NCBI RefSeq assembly: GCF_050003625.1
Contig: NC_134400.1
Coordinates: forward strand, 52,332,066 to 52,396,065
Source: Haematobia irritans
Taxonomy: Eukaryota; Arthropoda; Insecta; Diptera; Muscidae
Length of the DNA stretch: 64,000 bases
Reading direction: 5' to 3'
Below the pieces are notes generated by a model. The model had not been told where the DNA came from and searched no databases. It was given only the letters and a program-made list of their open reading frames with translations. The position numbers and the translations under genes were made by a program. The stretch's first letter is position 1; the number at the start of each line of letters is the position of its first letter. Below, piece after piece: positions 33,676 through 44,515 of this stretch.

Positions 33676-34172
33676 CACTGAACAAAAAGCATGTCCGGTT
33701 CCAAAGATTGTGTCTCCACTTTAACAATTTTGATATTGATTCCGAACCGAAGAAGCGGAGAATACAAGTAAGGATGCTTTTAAGACACAATTCTCTTTTA
33801 AATGGGGTTTTGTGTACTTGACTCTACGAAGCACATTTCAATTTTTCGTTTTTTCATCTTTTTTTCATATGCTATAAAATGTCCGTTAAAAACAAGACTT
33901 CCAGTAGAAATTATGCTATGTTTCAAGTAAACAATGTCTTTAAAATAAAGTATTTAAAAACATATCCTATTTCTGAATGATTTTTGCCTTGTAGTCAAGA
34001 TGCAAAAATGCAACAAATTTAAAGACAGTTTCATTAATTTTAAAGAATTTTTCTGAATTATTAAAGTCAAGTTGACCTTAGTCCAAAATTTGTTCTTTCA
34101 TGTTATGATACCCTTTTTTAAGTCAAATCACTTAATTATAACGACAACACGACTTCATTGAAAGTATCGACC
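33676..34172 (+). mobile_element. M1, right end missing, inside long G
   Basis: CACTGAACAAAAAGCATGTCCGG after TA (33674-33675). Collinear with 31817-32471 up to GACTTCATTGAAAGTATCGAC, then lost. Confidence 0.75.
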
Positions 34173-34984
34173 TTTGAAGATCTATGAAAACAAAGATTAG
34201 TTCCTCTTTAGTAATGAGTAGTCCAAGAGGAGTTGACGGATTTTTTCGAAAATAAATGTGGGCATTGAGTTCGAGTTTTGCCGCTAAAATTATTTCTCAT
34301 TTTAGCGGCAAAACCAGAATAACATTACAACTTTTTCCAGTAAATTGTATTATAACATGGTGGGGAAAGATCCAAAGCAACAATTGAAAAGTTTATTTTC
34401 TTTAAAAGAAATTATTAAAGAAAAGTAAAAGGGTAAACATGGTCATTTTAACGTGATAATGCCAATTTATACCGGCCTTAAGAATTAAATTAAGTACAAA
34501 ATTATTCGTTAATAAAAATTCATATTTATTTGTATTTCTAAATTAATGGTGTTACATGCTAGTAAACAATTGTTCACACCAAAATAAATGTATGTGCTGT
34601 TTTAAAATTACTGTTTAGAATTTAAATACAATGTGCTTTTGAATGGTTATCGTTAACCTTAGGATTCGATGGAAAAATATTTATATGTACTCGACTTCAC
34701 GTTCTTCTTTTGTAAGAGTTTTTGAATTTCTTCGAAAATTTTAAACTTGTATACAAAAACCTTTATTTGTTACATAATTTTTATTGTTGCAATAAACAAA
34801 TAATATTTGATTTGAACTCAGTCCATTTCGTTTATACCAAGCACTTTTCTTTTCTGACTTTAAGTCTTTTATAAAACACACTTTACAATTTCGTAGTAAA
34901 AATTTAATATAATAGTATGTAATGCTCAACAGTTTTTCGGGAACTTTCGAACGTATCTTGAATATATGTTAAAAAATATATTAA

Positions 34985-35075
34985 AAAAAAATGGTGTTGG
35001 TCGAAGCAGGGATCGAACCCAGGTCCCCTGTCACGCAAGGCGGACGACCAACCACTGCTCCACGCTGCCAACAAA
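34985..35075 (-). mobile_element. tRNA-derived SINE head, second type
   Basis: Minus-strand A box TGGAGCAGTGG and B box GGGTTCGATCCC lie in GGCAGCGTGGAGCAG.. to CTGCTTCGACCAACACCA, followed by a T-run. The 3' part of the head (CTGCTTCGACC.AACACCA) is like that of the main SINE family, but the rest differs. The body beyond the T-run is not defined. Confidence 0.65.
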
Positions 35076-35184
35076 TGTATGTTTAACAGTGTTATGTTGT
35101 TAAACAATGTTATGTTTGCATCGGCTCGTGGGCGCCGCAAGCTATGCTATATAAATATAACTTATAACGATAATTATCTCTTGA

Positions 35185-35275
35185 TGACCATAACAGCTAC
35201 GTAGCCCAGTGGTTAGTGTGCTGGCTTACAAACTGTGTGGTCCGCTGTTCGAATCCCCATCCGGCAAAAGGTAAA
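35185..35275 (+). mobile_element. tRNA-like promoter segment in G
   Basis: A box TAGCCCAGTGG, B box TGTTCGAATCCCC, then ATCCGGCAAAAGG. The B-box half is conserved in the three short G copies, whose A-box half is degenerate (CTTCTTTGATCC). It could be an old tRNA-derived SINE captured by G. Confidence 0.65.
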
Positions 35276-35749
35276 ATTGAAAAAAAAAATATAAAATTTA
35301 ATAATTTCTTCTACAATGTTTGTATACAGAAAAAGGTGCTAAGAACTAAAAAAACTCATGGAAGTGAAAAAAATGTGAGGCAATATACAATTAGGCAGAA
35401 ACAAATTTTGAGCACAATATTCTTTGGGAGAAAATTCTTCTCAGCATATAATATTTTTGGGTCCAAAATGCCTCCAAACATATTATATGTTCACATAAGA
35501 ACATGTAGTTTTTTGGAAGACAACATTATTGAATTTGGATGGAAAAATACAAAATGTTTGGAACTTAGACTACCCAAACATATTATAATGTTTAGACCAA
35601 TATGCTTTCAAACATATTATATATTGGAAGAAATCAAACATATAAATGTTTGGGCAATACCCAAAAATGTATATGCTTGAAGCAAAATATGTTTGGGAGT
35701 ATATGTTACAGAAGCGATTTTTTTTGAGGGTGTATGCGCTACAGATTCG

Positions 35750-35955
35750 ACCCGCTCGAATCTTAGACTTTGTATACTTGTTATTTATCTAACTTCGTAT
35801 GGACTAATTTACAATTTAGAAGACAATGTTAAGGCATTTTAATATACTTTGCCATCGGCAACTTTTACCACAACCCAAACAATTCGATTCCGAATGACGG
35901 TATTTAGTAAAATTTTGTACGAAATCCATGGTGTGGGGTATATAAGATTCAGGCA
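35750..35955 (-). repeat. HINE-A 5' remnant
   Basis: TCGTATGGACTAATTTACAAT, TTTGCCATCGGCAAC, CAATTCGATTCCGAATGACG and ATCCATGGTGTGGGGTATA are the inverted 5' blocks of HINE-A, strongly decayed. Confidence 0.6.
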
Positions 35956-36462
35956 TGCTTGTTGTTGTTTTATTATGTGAATACCGTTTAATATAAAGCT
36001 TACCATTTGCATTTTATCTATATATGGTCAGTGATATGTATGCTAGAATCATATCATTGTAAAAGGACGCAATCAACTGAAATATGGTTTGTTGCTATGC
36101 CAAAAATGTTAAAAATGTAGGTCTTTGAAATTTAATCCCTTAAAAACAACCCCTTTAATTCGTATCCTTAATGTCCATCATTTACATAGAATCACAAAAA
36201 CTTTTACATAGTAACAAGTCTGTTCCGATACAAAGCAATGATAAGGAAACAGTAAGCATGTATGGTCAATTCAAATTGGGGTGATTGTATTATAGGAAAG
36301 TTTGCTTGCAAAAGGAAGGGAACAATTTCGCATTTATAGAGAGGTGTAAAATTGTGGTCTTATCTGGGCCAAATAATCAAAGAAATACTGAATGAAATAC
36401 AATACGTAATCAACGAGACTAAGGTCAGATGTAGTCCTTGAGGCATTTGGCTTTTTGTATAC
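35956..36462. other. No recognisable feature
   Basis: Unassigned AT-rich sequence. Confidence 0.4.
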
Positions 36463-36701
36463 ACTTCACCACTACTGTGGTACAGGGTATAATAAGTTTG
36501 TGCATTTGTATGTAACGCCAAGAAGGAAAAGTCTGAGAGCCATAACTTAGTATACCGATCGTCTGAGTCGATTTAGCGATCTCCGTCTGACTGTCTGTCC
36601 GTCCGTCTATCTGTCTGTATATGTAATTTTGTGTGCAAAGCACAGCTCGCATCCTCAAATTTGGCACAGAGTTTGACTGTGACTCAAAGACAATCGCTAT
36701 T

Positions 36702-37837
36702 CACGCAGAGAAGAAACATGATTGTTACAATCATATTCGAAGAGCAAAATAATATGATAGGAGCTATTTTTGCGGTGACCATGTAACATTTTCACCTGCA
36801 ACCATGTTGGCTCAGTGAACATGGTTCTAAGAAAAATAAAATCGTCCTCATCTAAAATGTTATTATATTGATAAAAAGAATTTTGTTTCCATTAAAAGTC
36901 AATGGTCACAATCTAAAATGTTATGGTATTCGTCAAAAAGGTTTTTCTTCCAGTTAAAAGAACACAACCTAAAATGTTTTGATCTTTATGAAAAAACTTT
37001 TTCGTCGTCGAAAAAGGACGCCACTTGAGAAAAGAAAACACAAAATTAACTTTATTTGTTTGTTTTTATTTATTTATAGACTAATTCATTGTTTATTTGT
37101 ATTTATAATGCCGTGCAAGCAAACATCACATATTTTTAAACTCTCTATTTTGGTTCAATTTCAACAATAAGTAATCATTCCATATTTACTTCATGCCCAT
37201 CAAATGTACCAATGCAGACATCATATAATTGCAAATAAAAATAAATTATACCATATATCAAAATGCAGAACAACAGGTACATTTTTTTTTTCAATTACAC
37301 TTTCCTTTTATGTGTTCACATAAAACCACGTGCCACTTCTGAATAAATAAATTAACGCAAAACACAGTAATTCCGTATTCTCCGTCCATTCCAAGAAATA
37401 ATCAACACACGACTGACGCGTAAAATGCAAATCGTGTGTACCTGCTCAATGTTTTTATAAAATTCTATTCGCTGCAAAAAAATTAAAAAATTAAATGGTC
37501 ACGAAAACAATGTACATGGTCTTTGTGGCCATGTAATGGTTCTAGACATGTCTATATGTAACCTATAAAAATACTTTTCTCTCTTAAAAAAAGTAAACAA
37601 ATTGAATGGTCAGGTACATGATTTTCCCCACCATGGTCTAAAATTCTATCATTTAAATAATAGAACATGTTTGCGGCATTTGAGAACCATGTAAATGCTT
37701 TTTGCTAACATATATTTTTCTCCGCTCGAAAATTATTTTTACAATGACAAAATACATAGTTTTCGCGACAATTAGATACTCTAGATAAGCATTAAATGAA
37801 TACGGCAACCATGTTCAAACATGTTTTTCTGTGCGTG
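36702..37837. mobile_element. L element, non-coding TIR element
   Basis: Ends CACGCAGAGAAGAAACATG and CATGTTTTTCTGTGCGTG are imperfect inverses. The duplication is TT (36700-36701, 37838-37839), and the rejoined HINE-B word GCTATTGATTTT confirms the insertion. Repeated ACCATGT words inside; no transposase frame. 44431-44515 is a left-end fragment. Confidence 0.8.
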
Positions 37838-38369
37838 TTGATTTTGAAAAAATCGGTTCAGATTTAGATATAGTTGTCACCGTTGGTCACCGATCTGGTC
37901 ATACTTGTCGTATTTATCAACGTATTTTCTTAAAATTTCGGATTCTCATAAAATATGCATAATATCAGCCAAATCGGTTCATATTTAGATATAGCTCCCA
38001 TCTATATCTTTCGTCCGATTTGCACTTATATGACCTCAAAAGCCAGAAATTTGTCCTGATTTGCTTCAAATTTTGCACAAGGAGTATGTTTAGTAATGTT
38101 TAGTATCGTTAATTGTGCCAAATTTAGTTGAAATCGGTTCAGAATTATGTTAACAGCCAGAGTTTTCCCCTGATTTACCTCAAATTTTGCACAAGGAGTA
38201 CATTTAATATCATCGTCAAGTGTGCCAAATTTGATTGTAATCGGTTCAGATTTAGATATTGATCCCATATTTATATCTCGCTCGTTCTACACTCATATGA
38301 CCACGGAGGCCAAAGATTCTCTCATTTACGTGAAATTTTGCAGAAATAGCAGAATTATTATTCTAACTA

Positions 38370-39346
38370 CACGCTCACAAAAAATCGCTTCTGTAACATA
38401 TACTCCCAAACATATTTTGCTTCAAGCATATATATTTTTGGGTATTGCCCAAACATTTATATGTTTGATCTCTTCCAATATATAATATGTTTGAAAACAT
38501 ATTGGTCTAAACAATATATGTTTGGGTAGTCTAAGTTCCAAACATTTTGTATTTTTGCATCCAAATTCAATAATGTTGTCTTCCAGAAAACAATTTGTTA
38601 TTATGTGAACATATAATATGTTTGGAAGCATTTTGCACCCAAAAATATTATATGCTTAAAAAAAAATTCCCAAACAATATTGTGCTCAAAATTTTATTTA
38701 TTTATTTATATATTTACAATCATAATGAATTATGAAAATAAACAGGTAATATAGGTGCTAACAACATAGGTTTTCGACCTGAATGCTCAAAATTTTGTTT
38801 CTGCCCAATTGTATATTCCCCCACATCTTTCTCACTTCCACGAGATTTTTTAGTTCTTAGCACCTTTTTCTGTAATACAAACATTGTAGAAGAAATTATT
38901 CAATTGTATGATTTTTTTTTAATTTAATTTTACCTTTTGCCGGACGGGGATTCGAACAGCGGACCACACAGTTTGTAAGGATCAAAGAAGTAGCTGATCA
39001 ATTGCCCAAGGAAAAATAAAATGTTAATTTTGTAATAACAAGCAACAACCACCAACTTAATTCAATATCGCTCCCTGTTAAATAGCGCTCCAAGCTACTA
39101 AACACATATATGTTTATAGGCTATATCTAAATTAATATATGTTTGCATCCAAGCATATTATATTTACAAACATTTTATGTCCCAAACATAATATGTTCTA
39201 ACATATTAACGTATATGTCCCAAACATGTTATGCTAGTTTATGAACATTATATGCTTGCACTCAAAAATATTGTGTTTAAAAATTTGTGTTCCAAACATA
39301 TAATGTTTATAGCCAAACATATGAAAAACAGTCTTTTTCATCCGTG
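38370..39346 (-). mobile_element. G element, short copy 1
   Basis: TA at 38368-38369 and 39347-39348, ends CACGCTCACAAAAAATCGC and CATCCGTG, 977 bp. Both terminal 250-400 bp are arrays of CCAAACATAT / ATATGTTTGG words. The middle holds the tRNA-like B-box part (GGGGATTCGAACAGC, inverse, 38946) and a small retroposon (about 38703-38790). Confidence 0.85.
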
Positions 39347-39401
39347 TATGCATGTTAAATTTGGACAAAATCGGTTCCGATTTCGATATATCTCGCATAT
39401 A

Positions 39402-40336
39402 AAGGGTGATTCTTTTGAGGTTAGGATTTTCATGCATTAGTATTTGACAGATCACGTGGGATTTCAGACATGGTGTCAAAGAGAAAGATGCTCAGTATGC
39501 TTTGACATTTCATCATGAATAGACTTACTAACGAGCCACAACGTCGAATTTTCAGTGAATGGGCCCTAGAAAAGTTGGCAGAAAATCCGCTTTTTTATCG
39601 ACAAATTTTGTTCAGCGATGAGGCTCATTTCTGGTTGAATGGCTACGTAAATAAGCAAAATTGCCGCATTTGGAGTGAAGAGCAACCAGAAGCCGTTCAA
39701 GAACTGCCCATGCATCCCGAAAAATGCACTGTTTGGTGTGGTTTGTACGCTGGTGGAATCATTGGACCGTATTTTTTCAAAGATGCTGTTGGACGCAACG
39801 TTACGGTGAATGGCGATCGCTATCGTTCGATGCTAACAAACTTTTTGTTGCCAAAAATGGAAGAACTGAACTTGGTTGACATGTGGTTTCAACAAGATGG
39901 CGCTACATGCCACACAGCTCGCGATTCTATGGCCATTTTGAGGGAAAACTTCGGAGAACAATTCATCTCAAGAAATGGACCGGTAAGTTGGCCACCAAGA
40001 TCATGCGATTTGACGCCTTTAGACTATTTTTTGTGGGGCTACGTCAAGTCTAAAGTCTACAGAAATAAGCCAGCAACTATTCCAGCTTTGGAAGACAACA
40101 TTTCCGAAGAAATTCGGGCTATTCCGGCCGAAATGCTCGAAAAAGTTGCCCAAAATTGGACTTTCCGAATGGACCACCTAAGACGCAGCCGCGGTCAACA
40201 TTTAAATGAAATTATCTTCAAAAAGTAAATGTCATGGACCAATCTAACGTTTCAAATAAATAACCGATGAGATTTTGCAAATTTTATGCGTTTTTTTTTT
40301 TTTTTAAAGTTATCAAGCTCTTAACAAATCACCCTT
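39402..40336 (+). mobile_element. rosa-type (DD41D) mariner element, internally deleted
   Basis: Ends AAGGGTGATTCTTTTGAGG and the inverse-type AACAAATCACCCTT, with TA at 39400-39401 and 40337-40338. 935 bp, against about 1.3 kb expected for a complete member, because the N-terminal coding third is missing. It was inserted in HINE-B DNA. Confidence 0.87.
39515..40228 (+). CDS. DD41D transposase lacking its DNA-binding domain
   Basis: Uninterrupted 237 codons, ATG 39515 to TAA 40226-40228. The first seven residues (MNRLTNE) look like the native start and are fused in frame to PQRRIFSEWALEKLAEN, the lead-in to the catalytic domain. Catalytic residues: Asp35 in LFSDEAHFW, Asp128 in FQQDGATCH, Asp170 in TPLDYFLWG, with 41 residues between the last two. 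This spacing defines the rosa group. The helix-turn-helix region is absent, so it should not bind its own TIRs. It might persist as a neutral remnant or act on other transposase molecules; both are inference. Confidence 0.85.
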   Translation: MNRLTNEPQRRIFSEWALEKLAENPLFYRQILFSDEAHFWLNGYVNKQNCRIWSEEQPEAVQELPMHPEKCTVWCGLYAGGIIGPYFFKDAVGRNVTVNGDRYRSMLTNFLLPKMEELNLVDMWFQQDGATCHTARDSMAILRENFGEQFISRNGPVSWPPRSCDLTPLDYFLWGYVKSKVYRNKPATIPALEDNISEEIRAIPAEMLEKVAQNWTFRMDHLRRSRGQHLNEIIFKK

Positions 40337-40685
40337 TATATGTACTCCAGAGTTGATAATATTTTCCACAGAGAATATATTTAATATGCTATTTAAATGT
40401 GTCATCTTGATTTAATTTTGTTCTTCCGATTTATACAAATATGGCCAAAATACCTACATTTTACACAAAATTTTGTGATGATTTCCCCACATCGTAGTCA
40501 TCGTCATAGAGCGGTCAAGTTTTAAATAAAGCTCCGACTTGGCCAAATGATATATCACAACCCACAATTGACCACATATCTTGGCGCCACTGCTAGTAGC
40601 AAAAATACTCAAATTGTCCTATATCTCGAATACATGTATCGCCCGATAACTCATAAATGCTCTTTTGTACAATTGCACAAGATTT

Positions 40686-40905
40686 GCTTAGGATATAATA
40701 ACTATGATCTGCCACAAAATGTGCCTACCAGAAATATTGATTTTAGACCCCATAAAATGTATACCGATCGACTCAGCATCACCTCCTGAGTCGATCTAGC
40801 GCTTGGTGTCCGTCTGTCCGTCCGTCCGTCTATGTATTAGTTGTTCGCAGGATTCCGGTCGCAATTATTAACCGATTTTTATGAAATTTGGAACGTGTTT
40901 TTATA
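40686..40905 (-). repeat. HINE-D 3' part
   Basis: GATATAATAACTATGATCTGCC, the core hairpin (arms GATCGACTCAG / CTGAGTCGATC), GTCCGTCTGTCCGTCCGTCC and TTCGCAGGATTCCGGTCG. It is repeated at 42120-42340 by the tandem duplication. Confidence 0.75.
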
Positions 40906-41278
40906 CCCTCCACCATTAACTTTGTCATTCCGTTTGTAACACATCGAAATATTGCTCTAAGACCCCATAAAGTATATATATTCTGGGTCGTGGTGAAATT
41001 CTGAGTCGATCTGAGCATGTCCGTCCGTCCGTCTGTTGAAATCACGCTAACTTCCGAACGAAACAAGCTATCGACTTGAAACTTGGCACAAGTAGTTGTT
41101 ATTGATGTAGGTCGGATGGTATTGCAACTGGGCCATATCGGTCCACTTTTACGTATAGCCCCCATATAAACGGACCCCCAAATTTGGCGTGCGATTGCTC
41201 TAAGAGAAGCAAATTTCATCCGATCCGGATGAAATTTGGTACATGGTGTTAGAATATGGTCGCTAATGGTGTTAGAAT
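40906..41278 (-). repeat. HINE-A 3' part, duplicated copy
   Basis: TATACCCTCCACCATTAAC, TTTGTCATTCCGTTTG, the core, GTCCGTCCGTCTG and one tandem unit. It is cut by the duplication junction at 41286. Confidence 0.8.
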
Positions 41279-41770
41279 ATGGTCGCTGGTGGAATCATTG
41301 GACCGTATTTTTTCAAAGATGCTGTTGGACGCAACGTTACGGTGAATGGCGATCGCTATCGTTCGATGCTAACAAACTTTTTGTTGCCAAAAATGGAAGA
41401 ACTGAACTTGGTTGACATGTGGTTTCAACAAGATGGCGCTACATGCCACACAGCTCGCGATTCTATGGCCATTTTGAGGGAAAACTTCGGAGAACAATTC
41501 ATCTCAAGAAATGGACCAGCTTTGGAAGACAACATTTCCGAAGAAATTCGGGCTATTCCGGCCGAAATGCTCGAAAAAGTTGCCCAAAATTGGACTTTCC
41601 GAATGGACCACCTAAGACGCAGCCGCGGTCAACATTTAAATGAAATTATCTTCAAAAAGTAAATGTCATGGACCAATCTAACGTTTCAAATAAATAACCG
41701 ATGAGATTTTGCAAATTTTATGCGTTTTTTTTTTTTTTTAAAGTTATCAAGCTCTTAACAAATCACCCTT
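41279..41770 (+). pseudogene. DD41D transposase fragment, catalytically deleted
   Basis: Copy 2 of the tandem duplication starts in mid-gene, so a 127-codon frame (41279-41662) begins in HINE-A sequence. A 102-bp in-frame deletion (the counterpart of 39982-40083) removes 34 residues, including the third catalytic Asp. The breakpoints share only CC. The right TIR and its TA remain (41770 / 41771-41772). Confidence 0.85.
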
Positions 41771-42119
41771 TATATGTACTCCAGAGTTGATAATATTTTC
41801 CACAGAGAATATATTTAATATGCTATTTAAATGTGTCATCTTGATTTAATTTTGTTCTTCCGATTTATACAAATATGGCCAAAATACCTACATTTTACAC
41901 AAAATTTTGTGATGATTTCCCCACATCGTAGTCATCGTCATAGAGCGGTCAAGTTTTAAATAAAGCTCCGACTTGGCCAAATGATATATCACAACCCACA
42001 ATTGACCACATATCTTGGCGCCACTGCTAGTAGCAAAAATACTCAAATTGTCCTATATCTCGAATACATGTATCGCCCGATAACTCATAAATGCTCTTTT
42101 GTACAATTGCACAAGATTT

Positions 42120-42340
42120 GCTTAGGATATAATAACTATGATCTGCCACAAAATGTGCCTACCAGAAATATTGATTTTAGACCCCATAAAATGTATACCG
42201 ATCGACTCAGCATCACCTCCTGAGTCGATCTAGCGCTTGGTGTCCGTCTGTCCGTCCGTCCGTCTATGTATTAGTTGTTCGCAGGATTCCGGTCGCAATT
42301 ATTAACCGATTTTTATGAAATTTGGAACGTGTTTTTATAC
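42120..42340 (-). repeat. HINE-D 3' part, second duplicate
   Basis: Practically identical to 40686-40905, offset 1434 bp. Confidence 0.75.
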
Positions 42341-43937
42341 CCTCCACCATTAACTTTGTCATTCCGTTTGTAACACATCGAAATATTGCTCTAAGACCCC
42401 ATAAAGTATATATATTCTGGGTCGTGGTGAAATTCTGAGTCGATCTGAGCATGTCCGTCCGTCCGTCTGTTGAAATCACGCTAACTTCCGAACGAAACAA
42501 GCTATCGACTTGAAACTTGGCTCAAGTAGTTGTTATTGATGTAGGTCGGATGGTATTGCAACTGGGCCATATCGGTCCACTTTTACGTATAGCCCCCATA
42601 TAAACGGACCCCCAAATTTGGCGTGCGATTGCTCTAAGAGAAGCAAATTTCATCCGATCCGGATGAAATTTGGTACATGGTGTTAGAATATGGTCGCTAA
42701 CAACCACGCATGGTGTTAGAATATGGTCTCTAACAACCACGCATTGGTCGATATCGGTCCACTTTTACGTATAGCCCCCATATAAACGGACCCCCAAATT
42801 TGGCTTGCGATTGCTCTAAGAGAAGCAAATTTCATCCGATCCGGCTGAAATTTGCTACATGGTGTTAGTATATGGTCTCTACCAACCATGCAAAAATTGG
42901 TCCACATCGGTCCATAATTATATATAGCCCCCATATAAACCGATCCCCTGATTTGCCTTGCGGAGCCTCTAAGAGAAGCAAATTTCATCCGATCCGGCTG
43001 AAATTTGGTAAATGGTGTTGGTATATGTTCTTTAATGACCATGCAAAAATTGGTCCACATCGACCCATAACTATATATAGCCCCCATATAAGCCGATCCC
43101 CAGATTTGACCTCCGGAGCCACTTAGAGGAGCAAAATTCATCCGATCCGGTTAAAATTTGGTACGTGGTGTTAGTATATGGTCTCTAACAACCATGCAAG
43201 AATTGGTCCATATCGGTCCATAATTATATATAGCCCCCATATAAATTCATCCGATCCGGTTGAAAGTTGGAACATGGTGTTAGAATGTGTCTCTAACAAA
43301 CACGCAAGAATTGGTCCATATCGCTCCATAATTATATTTAGTCCCCGTATGTACCGTTCCCCAGATTTGATGTCCGGAGCCTCTTGGAGGAGCAAAATTA
43401 ATCCGATCCGGTTAAAATTTGCAACGTGGTGTTAGTATAAGGCCGCTAATAACCATGCCAAAATTGGCCCATATCGGTCTATAGTTATATATAGCCGATA
43501 CCCAATCACACAAAAATTGGTCCATATCGGTTCATAATCATGGTTGCCACTCGAGCCAAAAATAATCTACCAAAATTTTATTTTTATAGAAAACATTGCC
43601 AAAATGTTATTTCTATAGAAAATTTTGTCAAAATTTTATTTCTATAGAAAATTATGTCAAAATTTTATTTCTATAGAAAAATTTGTCAAAATTTTACTTC
43701 TATAGAAAATGTTGTCAAAATGTTATTTTGTCAAAATTTTATTTCTATAGAAACTTTAAACTTAATTATATACGTATTTAATCGACTTTTTTTAGTTTAA
43801 TATATACCACGTATGGACTATGTGGTATAGGAAGTTTTAAGATACCTTGCCATCGGCTTCAGTAGAAGTTTCTACGCAATCCATGGTGGAGGGTACATAA
43901 GCTTCGGCCTGGCTGAACTTACGGCCGTATATACTAG
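42341..43937 (-). mobile_element. HINE-A, reverse, near full length
   Basis: It runs from the 3' end TATACCCTCCACCATTAAC through the core, about six tandem units and the 29-bp minisatellite (43570-43760) to the head ATGGTGGAGGGTACATAAGC, TTCGGCCTGGCTGAA and GGCCGTATATACTAG. One unit near 43245 has lost about 70 bp. Confidence 0.85.
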
Positions 43938-44257
43938 TTTTTTTTTTTTTGGTACAGAGAAGAACGCTAGTGAATTTAGAAAAAATCGGATCAAATTTAG
44001 ATATAGCTCCCATATATATATGTGTTGCCCAATTTCGATAAATGGGGTCAGATTGCGTTCGTTCGTCGTCAAATTTGCCACAAAGTAATTCAATTGACCA
44101 CCCTTTAAGTGTGCCAAATTTCATCGAAATCGGTTCAGATTTAGATATAGCTCCCATATATATGTATGGCCCGATTTTCCCAAAATTTACCCATAAGTCG
44201 CTTATTTGTCAACCGATCTGACTCAAAGTTGGCCAAATATAATTTTCTATAGCACTT
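43938..44257 (-). repeat. HINE-D internal part
   Basis: Begins with a T-run, then GAACGCTAGTGAATTTAGAAA, repeated TTTAGATATAGCTCCCATATA, and CAACCGATCTGACTCAAAGTTGG, which is the uninterrupted version of the DD37E target site at 21864. Confidence 0.7.
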
Positions 44258-44420
44258 CCCAGCAAAAAAAAAGCGTTGCCAAAACGTAATGAAAATGTTA
44301 TTTTTGGATCCGGAAGTGGTGCAAGATTGACTCAGAAGCGATGAATTTAACATGGGCTTGTCATAGGACAGAAGAAGAAGAAGTAGTCCGAATTCAATGT
44401 TTTGGATGTAAATTAAACAA
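44258..44420 (+). mobile_element. E element, left part
   Basis: CCCAGCAAAAAAAAAGCG, GGATCCGGAAGTGGTGCAAG and GAATTTAACATGGGCTTGTC match 2715-2900. The central CACCAGCCGGTGC palindrome region of the other copy is replaced by an AGA repeat. The right end is missing. Confidence 0.65.
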
Positions 44421-44430
44421 GTACACGCAG

Positions 44431-44515
44431 AGAAGGAATATGATCACCTCAAACATGTTTCAAGAGCAAAATGTTATTTTTGTATGCTAATGCACTAGGG
44501 TGGAACACAATTTTA
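44431..44515 (+). mobile_element. L element, left-end fragment
   Basis: CACGCAGAGAAGGAATATGAT after TA, then TTTCAAGAGCAAAATGTTA, as at 36702-36760. Confidence 0.6.

Larger units (their letters stand above)
33105..35732 (+). mobile_element. G element, long copy (2.6 kb)
   Basis: It starts CACGGACGAAAAAGACTG after TA (33103-33104) and ends GATTTTTTTTGAGGGTG before TA (35733-35734). The first 250 bp and last 430 bp match the termini of the three copies of about 970 bp. The 1.9-kb middle differs and holds an M1 fragment and two tRNA-derived pieces. It may be one long element or two ends brought together by later insertions. Confidence 0.65.
36463..39401 (-). mobile_element. HINE-B, reverse, with L and G inserted
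   Basis: 3' end ACCACTACTGTGGTACAGGG (36467), CGCCAAGAAGGAAAAG, core GTCTGAGTCGATTTAGCGAT and GTCCGTCCGTC. It continues after L (37838) with TTGATTTTGAAAAAATCGG and several AAATCGGTTCAGATTTAGA units, and again after G (39347). It ends where the rosa-type element starts. Confidence 0.8.
39751..42729. repeat. 1.5-kb direct tandem duplication
   Basis: Copy 1 is 39751-41286 and copy 2 is 41287-42729. The junction fuses HINE-A sequence (ATATGGTCGCT) to mid-transposase (GGTGGAATCATTGG), with CGCT common to both ends. By eye the copies differ by one base (GGCACAAG / GGCTCAAG near 42522), a 102-bp deletion in copy 2 and 10 bp (42701-42710) absent in copy 1. It could be a genuine recent duplication or an assembly artefact. 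Confidence 0.9.

Noticed and set aside
39982..40083. A spliced intron explaining the 102-bp loss between the two rosa copies (GTAAGT near the left edge, CCAG near the right)
   Set aside because: Removal at GT..AG would give GGACCGCTTTGG, but the copy reads GGACCAGCTTTGG. The breakpoints share only CC, so a genomic deletion fits better.
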